Positions 8,408 through 15,802 of a stretch of DNA of 16,986 bases are shown one piece after another. The translations under genes were made by a program, and so were the position numbers. Below the pieces are notes generated by a model. The model worked only from the letters and a program-made list of their open reading frames with translations, made no database searches and was not told where the DNA came from. Origin of the DNA: Clostridia bacterium (GTDB lineage: Bacteria > Bacillota_A > Clostridia > Oscillospirales > CAG-272); the NCBI GenBank assembly GCA_017462445.1, contig JAFTRB010000141.1:1-16986 (forward strand), given 5' to 3'. Numbering within the stretch: the first letter of the stretch is position 1; each line of letters starts with the position of its first letter.

Positions 8408-10174
8408 ATGACTATCGAAAACATTTTGTTCTTTATCGGTGGCGTTTCCCTCTTCCTCTTCGGAATGCAGGTTATGGGCGATGCCCTCGAGAAAAGCGCG
8501 GGAAACAGTCTCAAAACAATGCTGAGCAGACTGACAGGCAATCCGATAACCGGCTTTCTGCTTGGCGCGGGTGTTACCGCAATAATCCAGTCCTCCTCGG
8601 CTACAACGGTTATGCTGGTTGGCTTTGTAAACTCGGGGCTTATGACGCTCTCGGGCGCAATCCCGATTATCATGGGCGCAAATGTCGGCACGACCATCAC
8701 CTCCTGGATTCTCTCGCTCACGGGAATTGAGGGAGATAACCTCCTTATGACTATGCTGAAGCCGGTCAACTTCACCGCTATTCTCGCCATCATCGGAGTT
8801 GTGCTCTTTGTATTCATGAAGAGCCCGAAGAAAAAGGATATCGGAATGATCCTCTTAGGCTTCTCGGTGCTTATCTACGGTATGGATATTATGTCTGACG
8901 CCGTCGCGCCGCTTAAGAATGTACCCGAATTTGTCTCGCTCTTTGAGGGGCTCTCCAACCCCATTCTCGGTGTTTTGGCAGGAGCGGGCGTTACAGCAAT
9001 AATTCAATCCTCCTCCGCCTCGGTCGGTATTCTTCAGTCTCTTGCGCTCAGCACAGGCGCCGTGACCTTTGGAAATGCAATCCCGATCATTATGGGACAG
9101 AACATCGGTACTTGTGTTACCGCGATGATCTCCTCGGCAGGCGCAAACAAAAATGCCAAGCGCGTTGGAATAGTGCATCTCTGCTTCAACATTATCGGTA
9201 CAGTAGTTCTGCTGACCGCTTTTATCATAGTTAAGGCAACGGTTGCTCCGGTGGCAGAGTTCCTCGAGGGACCTGTTGATGCGGCAGGAATCGCCATAGC
9301 GCACACCGCCTTCAACCTTGTCTGCACCGCCCTGCTACTCCCCTTCGGCAAGCAGCTTGAAAAGCTATCCTATCTCATCATCCGTGATGGCAAGGAGAAG
9401 GAAAAGAACAGCCGCTTTGATGACAGGCTCCTCGACACGCCCACCTTTGCAATTGATGCAGTCAAGAAGGCTACCTATGAGATGGCACAGGAAGCAAAGG
9501 CTTCCATAAGCTGCGCCGTAGGAATGCTCAGAGATAAATATACCCCCGCAAACGGAGAAACGGTCAGGAAATTCGAGGACCGTGGTGACGAATTTGAGGA
9601 CCAGATAGGCTCATACCTGCTCAAGGTAACGGGAAGAGATCTTACGGAGAAGGACTCCCACGAGGTAACAAAACTGCTCCACTCGATAAACGATCTGGAG
9701 CGGCTTACCGACCACGCGGTCAATCTCTGTGAGTCGGCAGAGGAAATGGCAAGCAAGGAGCTTAGCTTCTCTGACGAGGCAATCAGAGAATTGAATGTTG
9801 TTCTCTGCGCTACCGAGGAAATCCTTTCTCTCGCCATAGAGGCCTATACCACCGAAAACCTGGAGAAGGCAAGAAGGGTCGAGCCGCTCGAGGAGGTAAT
9901 TGATGAACTAGTAAGCGATGTACGCCTCTCTCACATTTCGAGACTAAAGAACAACGAATGCACCGTCGAGCTTGGCTTTATACTGAACGATGTACTGACC
10001 GACCTGGAGAGAATCTCCGACCACTGCTCGAACATAGCCGGCTGTCTTATAGAAATAGCCAATGCAAGCCTGGATATGCACGGCTACACAATAAGCTTAA
10101 GAGACGGCGACGATGAGTATACACGGCTGTACGAGGATTACTCGGTGAAATATAATCTTATAATCTCAAAATAA
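8408..10174 (+). CDS. Na+/phosphate cotransporter with PhoU-like C-terminal domain
   Basis: A 588-residue inner-membrane transporter of the NptA/YjbB type that moves inorganic phosphate with sodium. Two inverted-topology Na_Pi_cotrans repeats are clear: GAGVTAIIQSSSATT (QSSS at 61-64) and GAGVTAIIQSSSASV (QSSS at 200-203). Each is followed by an AIPIIMGxNxGT signature. Several hydrophobic helices fill residues 1-320. A helical, charged PhoU-like domain runs from about 350 to 555. I chose the ATG at 8408 (AAGG at 8397-8400, hydrophobic MTIENILFFIGG start); the frame opens 21 codons earlier, but that would overlap the predicted promoter. It is monocistronic, flanked by a divergent operon and a terminator. 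Whether it imports or exports phosphate cannot be told. Confidence 0.93.
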   Translation: MTIENILFFIGGVSLFLFGMQVMGDALEKSAGNSLKTMLSRLTGNPITGFLLGAGVTAIIQSSSATTVMLVGFVNSGLMTLSGAIPIIMGANVGTTITSWILSLTGIEGDNLLMTMLKPVNFTAILAIIGVVLFVFMKSPKKKDIGMILLGFSVLIYGMDIMSDAVAPLKNVPEFVSLFEGLSNPILGVLAGAGVTAIIQSSSASVGILQSLALSTGAVTFGNAIPIIMGQNIGTCVTAMISSAGANKNAKRVGIVHLCFNIIGTVVLLTAFIIVKATVAPVAEFLEGPVDAAGIAIAHTAFNLVCTALLLPFGKQLEKLSYLIIRDGKEKEKNSRFDDRLLDTPTFAIDAVKKATYEMAQEAKASISCAVGMLRDKYTPANGETVRKFEDRGDEFEDQIGSYLLKVTGRDLTEKDSHEVTKLLHSINDLERLTDHAVNLCESAEEMASKELSFSDEAIRELNVVLCATEEILSLAIEAYTTENLEKARRVEPLEEVIDELVSDVRLSHISRLKNNECTVELGFILNDVLTDLERISDHCSNIAGCLIEIANASLDMHGYTISLRDGDDEYTRLYEDYSVKYNLIISK

Positions 10175-10192
10175 TCTAAGAGGCATAGAAAA

Positions 10193-10237
10193 AAGAGCTT
10201 GGAGCACTCACAACTAAGTGATGCCAAGCTCTTTTTA
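10193..10237. terminator. Bidirectional terminator between the Na/Pi cotransporter and mgsA
   Basis: AAGAGCTTGG (10193-10202) pairs with CCAAGCTCTT (10224-10233), with A/T runs on both sides and an inner CACT/AGTG pairing. It sits between two convergent genes and can serve both. Confidence 0.9.
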
Positions 10238-10248
10238 TGCCTTGAAAG

Positions 10249-10614
10249 TCAAAGCAGAAGATTTGCCGTCGCCCTGTTCGTAGCGATTGGAATATCATAC
10301 ACCACCGCGATGCGAAGGAGCGCCTTAACATCCGGGTCGTGAGGCTGACTTGACAGAGGATCCCAGAAGAAGATTATCTTATCTATTTCCCCCTCCGCCG
10401 CCTTAGCGCCAATCTGCAGATCTCCGCCAAGAGGGCCTGAGAGATATCCTTTTACGGTAAGCCCTGTCGCTTCCTCTATCAGTCTTGCCGTTGTTCCTGT
10501 TCCGCAGAGCTGATACTCCGCTAGCTTCTCCTTGTTTTTAAGCGCCCAGGCAACTATATCGTGCTTTTTGTTATCATGGGCGATAAGCGCAATCACTTTC
10601 TGCTTTTTCTTCAT
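10249..10614 (-). CDS. mgsA: Methylglyoxal synthase
   Basis: Converts dihydroxyacetone phosphate to methylglyoxal plus phosphate in the cytosol, an overflow bypass of lower glycolysis. The 121-residue protein has the family landmarks: ALIAHD (H13), [20 protein letters not shown] (catalytic D65), FFWDPL and [11 protein letters not shown] (H92, D95). These sit at a constant offset of 6 from E. coli H19, D71, H98 and D101 (recalled). It is slightly short, ending soon after the ATN segment, but keeps the whole active site. AGGAGA precedes the ATG. It follows the SGNH hydrolase by 35 nt on the same strand, with no strong promoter between, so it is likely the second gene of that operon. Confident. 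Confidence 0.96.
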   Translation of the reverse strand: MKKKQKVIALIAHDNKKHDIVAWALKNKEKLAEYQLCGTGTTARLIEEATGLTVKGYLSGPLGGDLQIGAKAAEGEIDKIIFFWDPLSSQPHDPDVKALLRIAVVYDIPIATNRATANLLL

Positions 10615-10632
10615 TTTCTCTCCTGTTATTAT

Positions 10633-10648
10633 GTAACTAACTATTTAC
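10633..10648. repeat. Variant of the 16-bp gene-end dyad (one arm mismatch)
   Basis: In gene direction (minus strand) it reads GTAAATAGTTAGTTAC, starting 1 nt after the SGNH hydrolase stop. On the plus strand, 19 bases from 10633 match 12610-12628 with two differences. Confidence 0.45.
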
Positions 10649-10649
10649 A

Positions 10650-11708
10650 TTATTTATAATTTTTCAGTATTTCATTTAACACGGGGTATATCCTCTGTGC
10701 CATCATAAAGAAGCCGAGGTCGGTGGGATGGCAGCCGTCAACCGTTCCGTCCTGGCCGCATATGCTCATTAGTTCCCTGCCGTCTATAAAGTAAACATTA
10801 CGGTCTGCGGACGCCCTGGCGCAGTCAAATGTGTTTTTAATTATTTGATATCTCTCTTCCCTGTTTGCTACTTCATTGGGCGCTCCCAGCATAAGCACAG
10901 GAGTTGTTGGCTGAAGCCGCCTGAAGGCATCAAAAAACGGCTTGTGCGTTCTTTGCAAATGCTCAGGTGTCGGCGCATTGTGGTCATAATCAAGCACAAA
11001 GACGCTCATATCAAGAGTGCCGATGTATTCTGCCATTGTCAGTTCTCCGTGCGCATTTCCCGAGAAGCCAAGATTGATGTGGTCAGCATCAAGCATTCGC
11101 GAGAGAATTGCCTGGTAGGACATTCCCGGTCTTGAGGCGCAGCCGCCCTGGGTTATGGAGGAGCCGTAGTAGACTATCGGCTTGTCCACTCTGTATTTCG
11201 GTGCGGGGCGAGTAACCGAGCCCTCAGATAGCCCAATATATATTTGGCTCACGCACTGGTATAGAGGCATATTCAGGGTAAGCTCCTTCTCCCCCTCGCC
11301 AAGGTCAATAACTCCCTCATAGGAGAGATTTGGCTCGCTTTTGTAGGCTGGGATAATGCTGGCGCGATACTTTTCAACTCCGTCCTTCTTCAGGTACACA
11401 TCAATCCCCGCCTGACCTGTATATGCCATATGCATCATTATAGCCGGCTCAGGTATAAAAGCCTTTATCACTACATACGGGCTGTCGGTAACGAATCGAA
11501 TTCTGCCTCCTGCGGTATGCCCGTTCAGAGCGGCAACTCCCGCGCTTGTCCTCTCGGCCACATCCCGGGGCAGTCGAAGAAATCTCTCGCCATCGTGAAA
11601 GACACCGTGGAGCGAAAAGCGACTGTCAAGCGCCGACACAAAGCTAAGGCCCGGGCGAGAAATATTTGTTTCAATCCTAAAATTTTTATCTACCAAAGAA
11701 ATGTCCAT
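10650..11708 (-). CDS. SGNH/GDSL hydrolase with N-terminal beta-sandwich (carbohydrate-esterase-like)
   Basis: A 352-residue esterase, predicted to remove acetyl or similar acyl groups from carbohydrates. The N-terminal half (about 1-170) is a beta-sandwich ending in a GxDLY-like motif (AGIDVY, 100-105), which pairs with this hydrolase class. The catalytic SGNH domain carries block I YGSSIT (Ser184), block II NLGFSG (Gly214), a block III Asn in DYDHNAPT (N244) and block V DGCHPTDLG (Asp324, His327). No signal peptide is visible, so it is likely cytosolic. AAGGAGG sits just upstream of ATG 11708, behind a near-consensus promoter, and mgsA follows 35 nt downstream. Acting on acetylated pectin or hemicellulose fragments would suit the rhamnosidases nearby, but the acyl substrate is not shown by the sequence. 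Confidence 0.87.
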   Translation of the reverse strand: MDISLVDKNFRIETNISRPGLSFVSALDSRFSLHGVFHDGERFLRLPRDVAERTSAGVAALNGHTAGGRIRFVTDSPYVVIKAFIPEPAIMMHMAYTGQAGIDVYLKKDGVEKYRASIIPAYKSEPNLSYEGVIDLGEGEKELTLNMPLYQCVSQIYIGLSEGSVTRPAPKYRVDKPIVYYGSSITQGGCASRPGMSYQAILSRMLDADHINLGFSGNAHGELTMAEYIGTLDMSVFVLDYDHNAPTPEHLQRTHKPFFDAFRRLQPTTPVLMLGAPNEVANREERYQIIKNTFDCARASADRNVYFIDGRELMSICGQDGTVDGCHPTDLGFFMMAQRIYPVLNEILKNYK

Positions 11709-11734
11709 AATGCCTCCTTGCTTTATATATTATA

Positions 11735-11763
11735 ATTTTAGCAAATGCAAATACCGTTGTCAA
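11735..11763 (-). promoter_or_regulatory. Sigma-A-type promoter of the SGNH hydrolase-mgsA operon
   Basis: The minus strand has a perfect TTGACA (11763-11758), a 17-nt spacer and TAAAAT (11740-11735). A short leader leads to the AAGGAGG site before ATG 11708. Confidence 0.82.
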
Positions 11764-11809
11764 CAGTTATCGGGAATATACACTGTGAAATATTATCGCA
11801 CCTATCATA

Positions 11810-11838
11810 TTGACAATAAAGGAATTATCGGTTAAAAT
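11810..11838 (+). promoter_or_regulatory. Sigma-A-type promoter of rsmG
   Basis: A perfect TTGACA (11810-11815), a 17-nt spacer and TAAAAT (11833-11838) precede the GGAGA site and ATG 11866. The hexamers and spacing are identical to the divergent promoter 47 nt away. Confidence 0.82.
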
Positions 11839-11865
11839 AGGTATATCAAATTTCCGGAGAAGCGT

Positions 11866-12603
11866 ATGACTATAGATAAATCAAAATTCATTTCCGAGAT
11901 AAATGCCTGCTTCGGGGCAAACGGGCTTGGCGGAATGCTGAGTCTTGAGACCTGCGAGAGCTTTTATCTTTTGACCGTAAGAATGCTTGAGGAGAATGAG
12001 AAGTATAACCTCACGGCAATTACCGAGCCTTCAAAGATAATCCTGAACCACTATCTGGATTGCGCAACACTGGCGGCAAGACTCCCAAAGGGAGCAAGGC
12101 TGGCTGACATTGGCTGCGGAGCAGGCTTCCCGACGCTCCCCCTGGCAATTCTCCGCCCGGACCTCAGTATTACCGCCATCGACTCCACAGCAAAGCGAAT
12201 TGCGTATGTGGAGGGAACAGCCGCTCTTCTGGGGCTGAAAAATGTCACTGCCATTGCGATGCGCGCGGAGGACGGAGGAAGAATGCCCGAGCTGCGCGAA
12301 GGCTTTGACATCGTTACTGCAAGAGCGGTTGCAGAGATGAGAATACTAACCGAGCTGTGTATGCCCTATGTCAGGGTTGGCGGTAAATTTATCGCTATGA
12401 AGGGGAAGAACGCGGAATTCGAGCTGGCGGCTGCAAAAAAGGCCATTGCCACCCTGGGCGGAAGAGGCGCCAGGGTTGAGATGATCACTTTAAGGCACGG
12501 CGGCGAGGAGCTATCCCACCCTCTGATAATTATAGATAAGAAGGAAAGATGTCCCGCTAATTATCCGCGCCCCTATGCGCAGATATCAAAGAAGCCTTTA
12601 TAG
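11866..12603 (+). CDS. rsmG: 16S rRNA (guanine-527-N7)-methyltransferase
   Basis: Methylates N7 of G527 in 16S rRNA using S-adenosylmethionine; it is also known as GidB. The 245-residue protein is slightly longer than the usual 205-240. It shows the family's NLTAI (48-52), HYLD (62-65), SAM-binding ADIGCGAGFPTLPLAI (80-95), an acidic ribose contact in ITAIDS (D106), the TARAVAEM segment and GGKFIAMKG. GGAGA lies 6 nt before the ATG behind a near-consensus promoter. In many Bacillota rsmG is followed by noc or parB near the replication origin; here an HTH-only ParB relative follows after a terminator, a partial match to that order. Confident. Confidence 0.97.
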   Translation: MTIDKSKFISEINACFGANGLGGMLSLETCESFYLLTVRMLEENEKYNLTAITEPSKIILNHYLDCATLAARLPKGARLADIGCGAGFPTLPLAILRPDLSITAIDSTAKRIAYVEGTAALLGLKNVTAIAMRAEDGGRMPELREGFDIVTARAVAEMRILTELCMPYVRVGGKFIAMKGKNAEFELAAAKKAIATLGGRGARVEMITLRHGGEELSHPLIIIDKKERCPANYPRPYAQISKKPL

Positions 12604-12609
12604 ATATAA

Positions 12610-12625
12610 GTAAATAATTATTTAC
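12610..12625. repeat. Perfect 16-bp palindrome after rsmG
   Basis: GTAAATAATTATTTAC is its own reverse complement and begins 7 nt after the rsmG stop. It is the most symmetric copy of the gene-end dyad. Confidence 0.55.
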
Positions 12626-12666
12626 ATTCAGCTACTTTGTCGGGGCTTACTGTAAACAAAACAAAT

Positions 12667-12707
12667 GAGCGAGGCGCGGTTTATCCGTGTCTCGCTCCCA
12701 TTTTTTT
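12667..12707 (+). terminator. Rho-independent terminator after rsmG
   Basis: A 13-bp stem (12667-12679 with 12685-12697, two G-T wobbles, 5-nt loop) is followed by CCA and seven T residues. It separates rsmG from the ParB-like gene. Confidence 0.93.
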
Positions 12708-12713
12708 GTTAAG

Positions 12714-12737
12714 TTGTCGCAGGTATCGACAATGCGA
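12714..12737. promoter_or_regulatory. Nested inverted repeats upstream of the ParB-like gene
   Basis: TTGTCG (12714-12719) and CGACAA (12727-12732) form a dyad with a 7-nt centre. TCGCA (12717-12721) and TGCGA (12733-12737) form a second, overlapping one. They lie upstream of the -10 of the next gene, so an operator is plausible. Confidence 0.4.
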
Positions 12738-12770
12738 CCTATTTCCCTATTTATTTCACACGGGTGGAGG

Positions 12771-12776
12771 TATAAT
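12771..12776 (+). promoter_or_regulatory. -10 element of the ParB-like gene
   Basis: A consensus TATAAT lies 30 nt before ATG 12807. The region 17 nt upstream (TATTTA) is a poor -35, so expression may be weak or need an activator. Confidence 0.5.
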
Positions 12777-12806
12777 AGAAAAAACAAAAAGCGACGGAGG
12801 CGAAAA

Positions 12807-13295
12807 ATGACAAAAGACAGGCTTGATATGTTTGACGAGGCAAGGGCAATGGTAGCAACGCTTAAGCTCTGCGGAATTACCCAGGATGAGCTGGCAGAGA
12901 GGCTTGGCGTAAGTCAGTCATATGTGGCAAATAAGCTGAGGCTGCTTAAACTGGAGAAGGAGGAGGTTGAGCTTATTCAGGAAAGCAAGCTTACCGAGAG
13001 GCATGCGCGCGCCGTACTGAGGCTTGATAGCAAGGAAAAGAGGCTAGAGGCGCTGAGAAGGACTATTGAAATGGGGCTGAACGTGAGGGAATGCGAGGCG
13101 GTAGTTGAATTACTCCGCGAGGCAGATTTGCCAAAGGGACTCCTCGGGCTTTCTCCCTCCCTCTCGCTCGATAGGTTCCTTGAAGTATTAAAGGAGAGCC
13201 TCTCCAATCTTCGCTCCACAGGGGTTAAAACAAGGGAGTATACCGAGCGTCTCGGCGGAAAGCTATACATAACCCTGGCAATAGAGCTGCCCTGA
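12807..13295 (+). CDS. ParB/Noc-like DNA-binding protein lacking the N-terminal CTPase domain
   Basis: A 162-residue protein matching the central helix-turn-helix region of ParB/Spo0J/Noc. The ITQDELAERLGVSQSYVANKLRLLKL region (24-49) is the HTH, followed by KLTERHARAVLRL (61-73) and GLNVRECEAVVELL (90-103). The ParB-type nuclease/CTPase domain with its GERR-like motif, which normally precedes the HTH, is absent. It is not merely mis-started: GGAGG at 12796-12800 and TATAAT at 12771 define this start, and a terminator lies just upstream. The tail (about 110-162) matches no dimerisation domain I know. It could be a transcription regulator or nucleoid-associated factor rather than a segregation protein. 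Its position after rsmG suggests descent from the noc/parB locus. Confidence 0.8.
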   Translation: MTKDRLDMFDEARAMVATLKLCGITQDELAERLGVSQSYVANKLRLLKLEKEEVELIQESKLTERHARAVLRLDSKEKRLEALRRTIEMGLNVRECEAVVELLREADLPKGLLGLSPSLSLDRFLEVLKESLSNLRSTGVKTREYTERLGGKLYITLAIELP

Positions 13296-13302
13296 GATAG
13301 TG

Positions 13303-13400
13303 CCTTCGGAATGACTATGCCCTCTCCGCCCGAGCGTTGCAGGGGTATTCACTGCAATGCTTCAAGATATCCTTCGGCCGCATTCGCTCTCCGTAGTGAC
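13303..13400. repeat. Degenerate tandem intergenic repeat
   Basis: CCTTCGG followed by CTCTCCG occurs twice (13303-13328 and 13371-13393), 68 bp apart at the first motif. Read on the minus strand the second unit (GTGTCA...CGGAGAGCGAA...CGAAGGAT) resembles a dispersed intergenic repeat type I recall from gut Bacillota. An internal hairpin is TTGCAG (13337-13342) with CTGCAA (13352-13357). No coding frame is convincing here, and the rest of 13296-13558 holds only the terminator. Confidence 0.4.
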
Positions 13401-13458
13401 ACGGCAGACTTGCTCTGTGTGCAATCCAACACTACCCACTAATCGCTGACAGAAACAA

Positions 13459-13486
13459 AGCCCGACTCCGTAAATGAAGTCGGGCT
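13459..13486 (-). terminator. Terminator of the 730-residue coiled-coil gene
   Basis: AGCCCGACT (13459-13467) pairs with AGTCGGGCT (13478-13486). On the minus strand the stem is followed by TTTGTTTCTG, so it fits termination of the minus-strand gene better than of the ParB-like gene, where only a weak T-run follows. Confidence 0.8.
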
Positions 13487-13558
13487 AAATCATTAGCTTT
13501 TAATGCTATTCCTAAAAATGGTATTATTCAATCCGTGGGCGCGGCCGCCGGAAATCTG

Positions 13559-15751
13559 TCACTCAAGGATAATCTTGGTTATTCCAAGCCCGCCGTTACC
13601 TATCGCCTTGACGATGGTTACAACAAGCTCGACCTCGGTGGAGGGCACCTTGATGTCAAGGTTTATGGTATAGGAGTCGGTGGAATAGGCCTTCATATGG
13701 ATGTTGAGGCTTGCCTTGCCCTCGGAGATAAGAGTTGCTTCCACAATCTCGCGAATTCGCTTGATTATGTTCATATCGATGTTGCGGCGGAAGAGAATCT
13801 TGGCGTGCTTGGTGACGATCTCCACCTCGGGGACAACAGGGCGGAAGGCTCTCTGCCTTGCCTGCTCCTCCACACGGCGGCGCTCAGCCTCCATTCTTGC
13901 CTCCGCCTCGCGGCGCTCTGCCTCCTCGCGAGCAAGTCTTTCTCTCTCGGCGCGAAGTATCTCCTCGCGAGCTATCGCCTCCCTCTCGGCTCTCTCTGCC
14001 TCGATGCGGCGCTGCTCCTCAATAGCTATTCTTGCAGCCTCGGCAACACGGATGCGCTCCAGCTCCTCTTCTCTTTCACGTTGCTCCTTTGCGAGCCGCT
14101 CTCTTTCAAGGGCCTCGGCTCTTGCTCTATCCTCGGCTATACGCCTTTCCTCGGCAAGCCTTGCCTCCTCGGCTGCTCTCTGCTCTCTCTCCTCGCGGGC
14201 TCTCTTCTCGGCAAGGAGCATTTCGTATTCGGCACGGATGCGCTCCCTTTCCTCGCGGAGAAGTCTTGCCTCCTCCTCTGCCTTGGCCCTGGCATTTGCC
14301 TCTATCTCCAGGCGCTGACGCGCCTCCTCCTCGCGCTCTCTTGCGGCGCGAACCGCCTCCTCATCAACAACAGTAACGATGCGTTCCTCAACTACGGTTC
14401 CGGTGTAATCAATAGCATCGGGAGCGGTGAATACAGGCTCGCCTGACGGGTCCTCGTCGGGGATATAAGTAGGATACTCGTCATCGGGGATATCTCTTTC
14501 CAGGGATATAACAGGAGCTATCAGCGGCTCCTCGGCTAAAGGCTCGTCCTCCTCCCCGTCAGAATCGAGGGTATCAAGCTCATCGGTAGACTCCACATCC
14601 TCATCGAAGGGGTCATCCGGGACGGTATTCGACGCGAAGAGCGCCTCGCTATCATCACCGAGTCTGAGTCCTGAGAAATCGGGCTTGAAATCCGCTTCCT
14701 CGCCAAGGGTGCGCCTGAGCATTACATCAAGCTCGCTCTCAAAGCTATCCTCCTGTGGTGCTTCTGCTACGGTGGGAGTCTCTATGGGCGCTTCTGCCAC
14801 AGGAGCAGAATTCCCTGCTATCTCACGAAGCTTGTCCGCCAGACGGTCTGCATGGGTGGCAAGCTCGATATCGGTTGCCACGCGGATAAGATCGCCATTC
14901 TTTATCGCTCTCTTGATAAGGCTGCGCCACTCGGTGGCTGTACGCTTGCCCATTGCCGCCTGATATTTATCGGGGTCGGTACGGCAGAGGAAGCGGAACT
15001 CCTTCTCTCTTATCTTCTGCGGAACGCCCTCGCCTATCTCGAAGAGGATGCTTCCGGGGGCGGGATGGTCGGAGACGGTGTAGCCCTTGTCGCTATCCAA
15101 CCTTGTCCACTTAACCCAAAAATCACGAGCCTGACAGCCCTTGTCGGTAAGCAGAAGTCGATGGTAGGTCACATTGTCCGAGGTATGCTCCATAAAGCTA
15201 CCCGTGGCGAAGGTGAGACGAAGCTCGATTGTAGAGTCTGCCAAGCCCTCCACTCCCATTGTGCGCTCTATTGCCAGGGTGATCTGCCGAGCCATCTCGT
15301 CAACAAAGCTCTGCGAATACTTACCGACAAGCACCATAGGATCACCGACGGTATCCACTCGGAGGGATATTGTCCTCTTTTCGTAGTCTATCGCTCTGCC
15401 AAAAACCTTATCCTTCAACCCATCGGGGAGGATGTCGGCAAGAAGAAGCTCCAGCGGCTCCTCTCCTATGTAGGCATAGGGATTACCGCTTTCAAATTGC
15501 TTTTTATTTTCAATGTTCCATTTAATCCATCTTTGGTGCGTACCGGAGGCGGTGGTCACTGTCAGGGGATAGTAGCACTCGCCGTCCACAACAAGGTCGT
15601 CGGCAAGGAAGTCCTCATACATTGTAACTCCCTCTATTCCGTCGCCATATATGGTTCTGAGCTTGGGGGCAAGGATGCTCTCCAACGCCTCGCGGAAGGC
15701 GGGGCTCAGCGCACTCTCCAGGATGCGATTGTGCGATAGGTCAAAATACAT
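13559..15751 (-). CDS. Large coiled-coil protein with duplicated N-terminal domain, function unknown
   Basis: I do not recognise this 730-residue protein. Residues 1-300 look like two diverged copies of one domain: an amphipathic helix, a strand pair, then WIKW (75-78) in the first copy and WVKW (212-215) in the second. Residues 318-460 form an acidic, proline-containing linker. Residues 464-635 are an almost unbroken Glu/Arg/Ala-rich coiled coil. Residues 640-730 form a compact alpha/beta C-terminal domain (KHAKILFRRNIDMNIIKRIR ... GNGGLGITKIILE). There is no signal peptide, membrane helix or enzymatic motif. AGGAGG precedes the ATG, with a promoter at 15803-15831 and a terminator after the stop, so it is a single-gene unit. 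A scaffolding or cytoskeletal role is guesswork; similarity to TolA or myosin rods would reflect composition only. Confidence 0.88.
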   Translation of the reverse strand: MYFDLSHNRILESALSPAFREALESILAPKLRTIYGDGIEGVTMYEDFLADDLVVDGECYYPLTVTTASGTHQRWIKWNIENKKQFESGNPYAYIGEEPLELLLADILPDGLKDKVFGRAIDYEKRTISLRVDTVGDPMVLVGKYSQSFVDEMARQITLAIERTMGVEGLADSTIELRLTFATGSFMEHTSDNVTYHRLLLTDKGCQARDFWVKWTRLDSDKGYTVSDHPAPGSILFEIGEGVPQKIREKEFRFLCRTDPDKYQAAMGKRTATEWRSLIKRAIKNGDLIRVATDIELATHADRLADKLREIAGNSAPVAEAPIETPTVAEAPQEDSFESELDVMLRRTLGEEADFKPDFSGLRLGDDSEALFASNTVPDDPFDEDVESTDELDTLDSDGEEDEPLAEEPLIAPVISLERDIPDDEYPTYIPDEDPSGEPVFTAPDAIDYTGTVVEERIVTVVDEEAVRAAREREEEARQRLEIEANARAKAEEEARLLREERERIRAEYEMLLAEKRAREEREQRAAEEARLAEERRIAEDRARAEALERERLAKEQREREEELERIRVAEAARIAIEEQRRIEAERAEREAIAREEILRAERERLAREEAERREAEARMEAERRRVEEQARQRAFRPVVPEVEIVTKHAKILFRRNIDMNIIKRIREIVEATLISEGKASLNIHMKAYSTDSYTINLDIKVPSTEVELVVTIVKAIGNGGLGITKIILE

Positions 15752-15802
15752 TTTTGTTCCTCCTTTTGTAGGATTATCGAAGAATACATTTTTACAAATA
15801 CT

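Noticed and set aside
11767..11831. Three TTATCG copies between the SGNH hydrolase and rsmG
   Set aside because: Six-base matches in an AT-rich gap with irregular spacing (26 and 32 bp) are expected by chance.
12687..12806. 40-codon N-terminal extension of the ParB-like protein, as a possible remnant of the CTPase domain
   Set aside because: The extension starts within the rsmG terminator, spans the -10 and ribosome site, and reads as basic low-complexity sequence unlike ParB.
12604..13558. parS or Noc binding sites expected near a ParB/Noc gene
   Set aside because: I saw no sequence matching the recalled parS (TGTTTCACGTGAAACA) or the Noc site.
13535..14446. 303-residue plus-strand frame rich in Leu, Ser and Cys, looking superficially membrane-like
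   Set aside because: It is the antisense of the Glu/Arg/Ala coiled coil, whose codons yield Leu/Ser/Ala-rich complements.
14852..15739. 295-residue plus-strand frame opposite the N-terminal half of the coiled-coil gene
   Set aside because: No family motif or initiation signal; the opposite strand has promoter, ribosome site and terminator.
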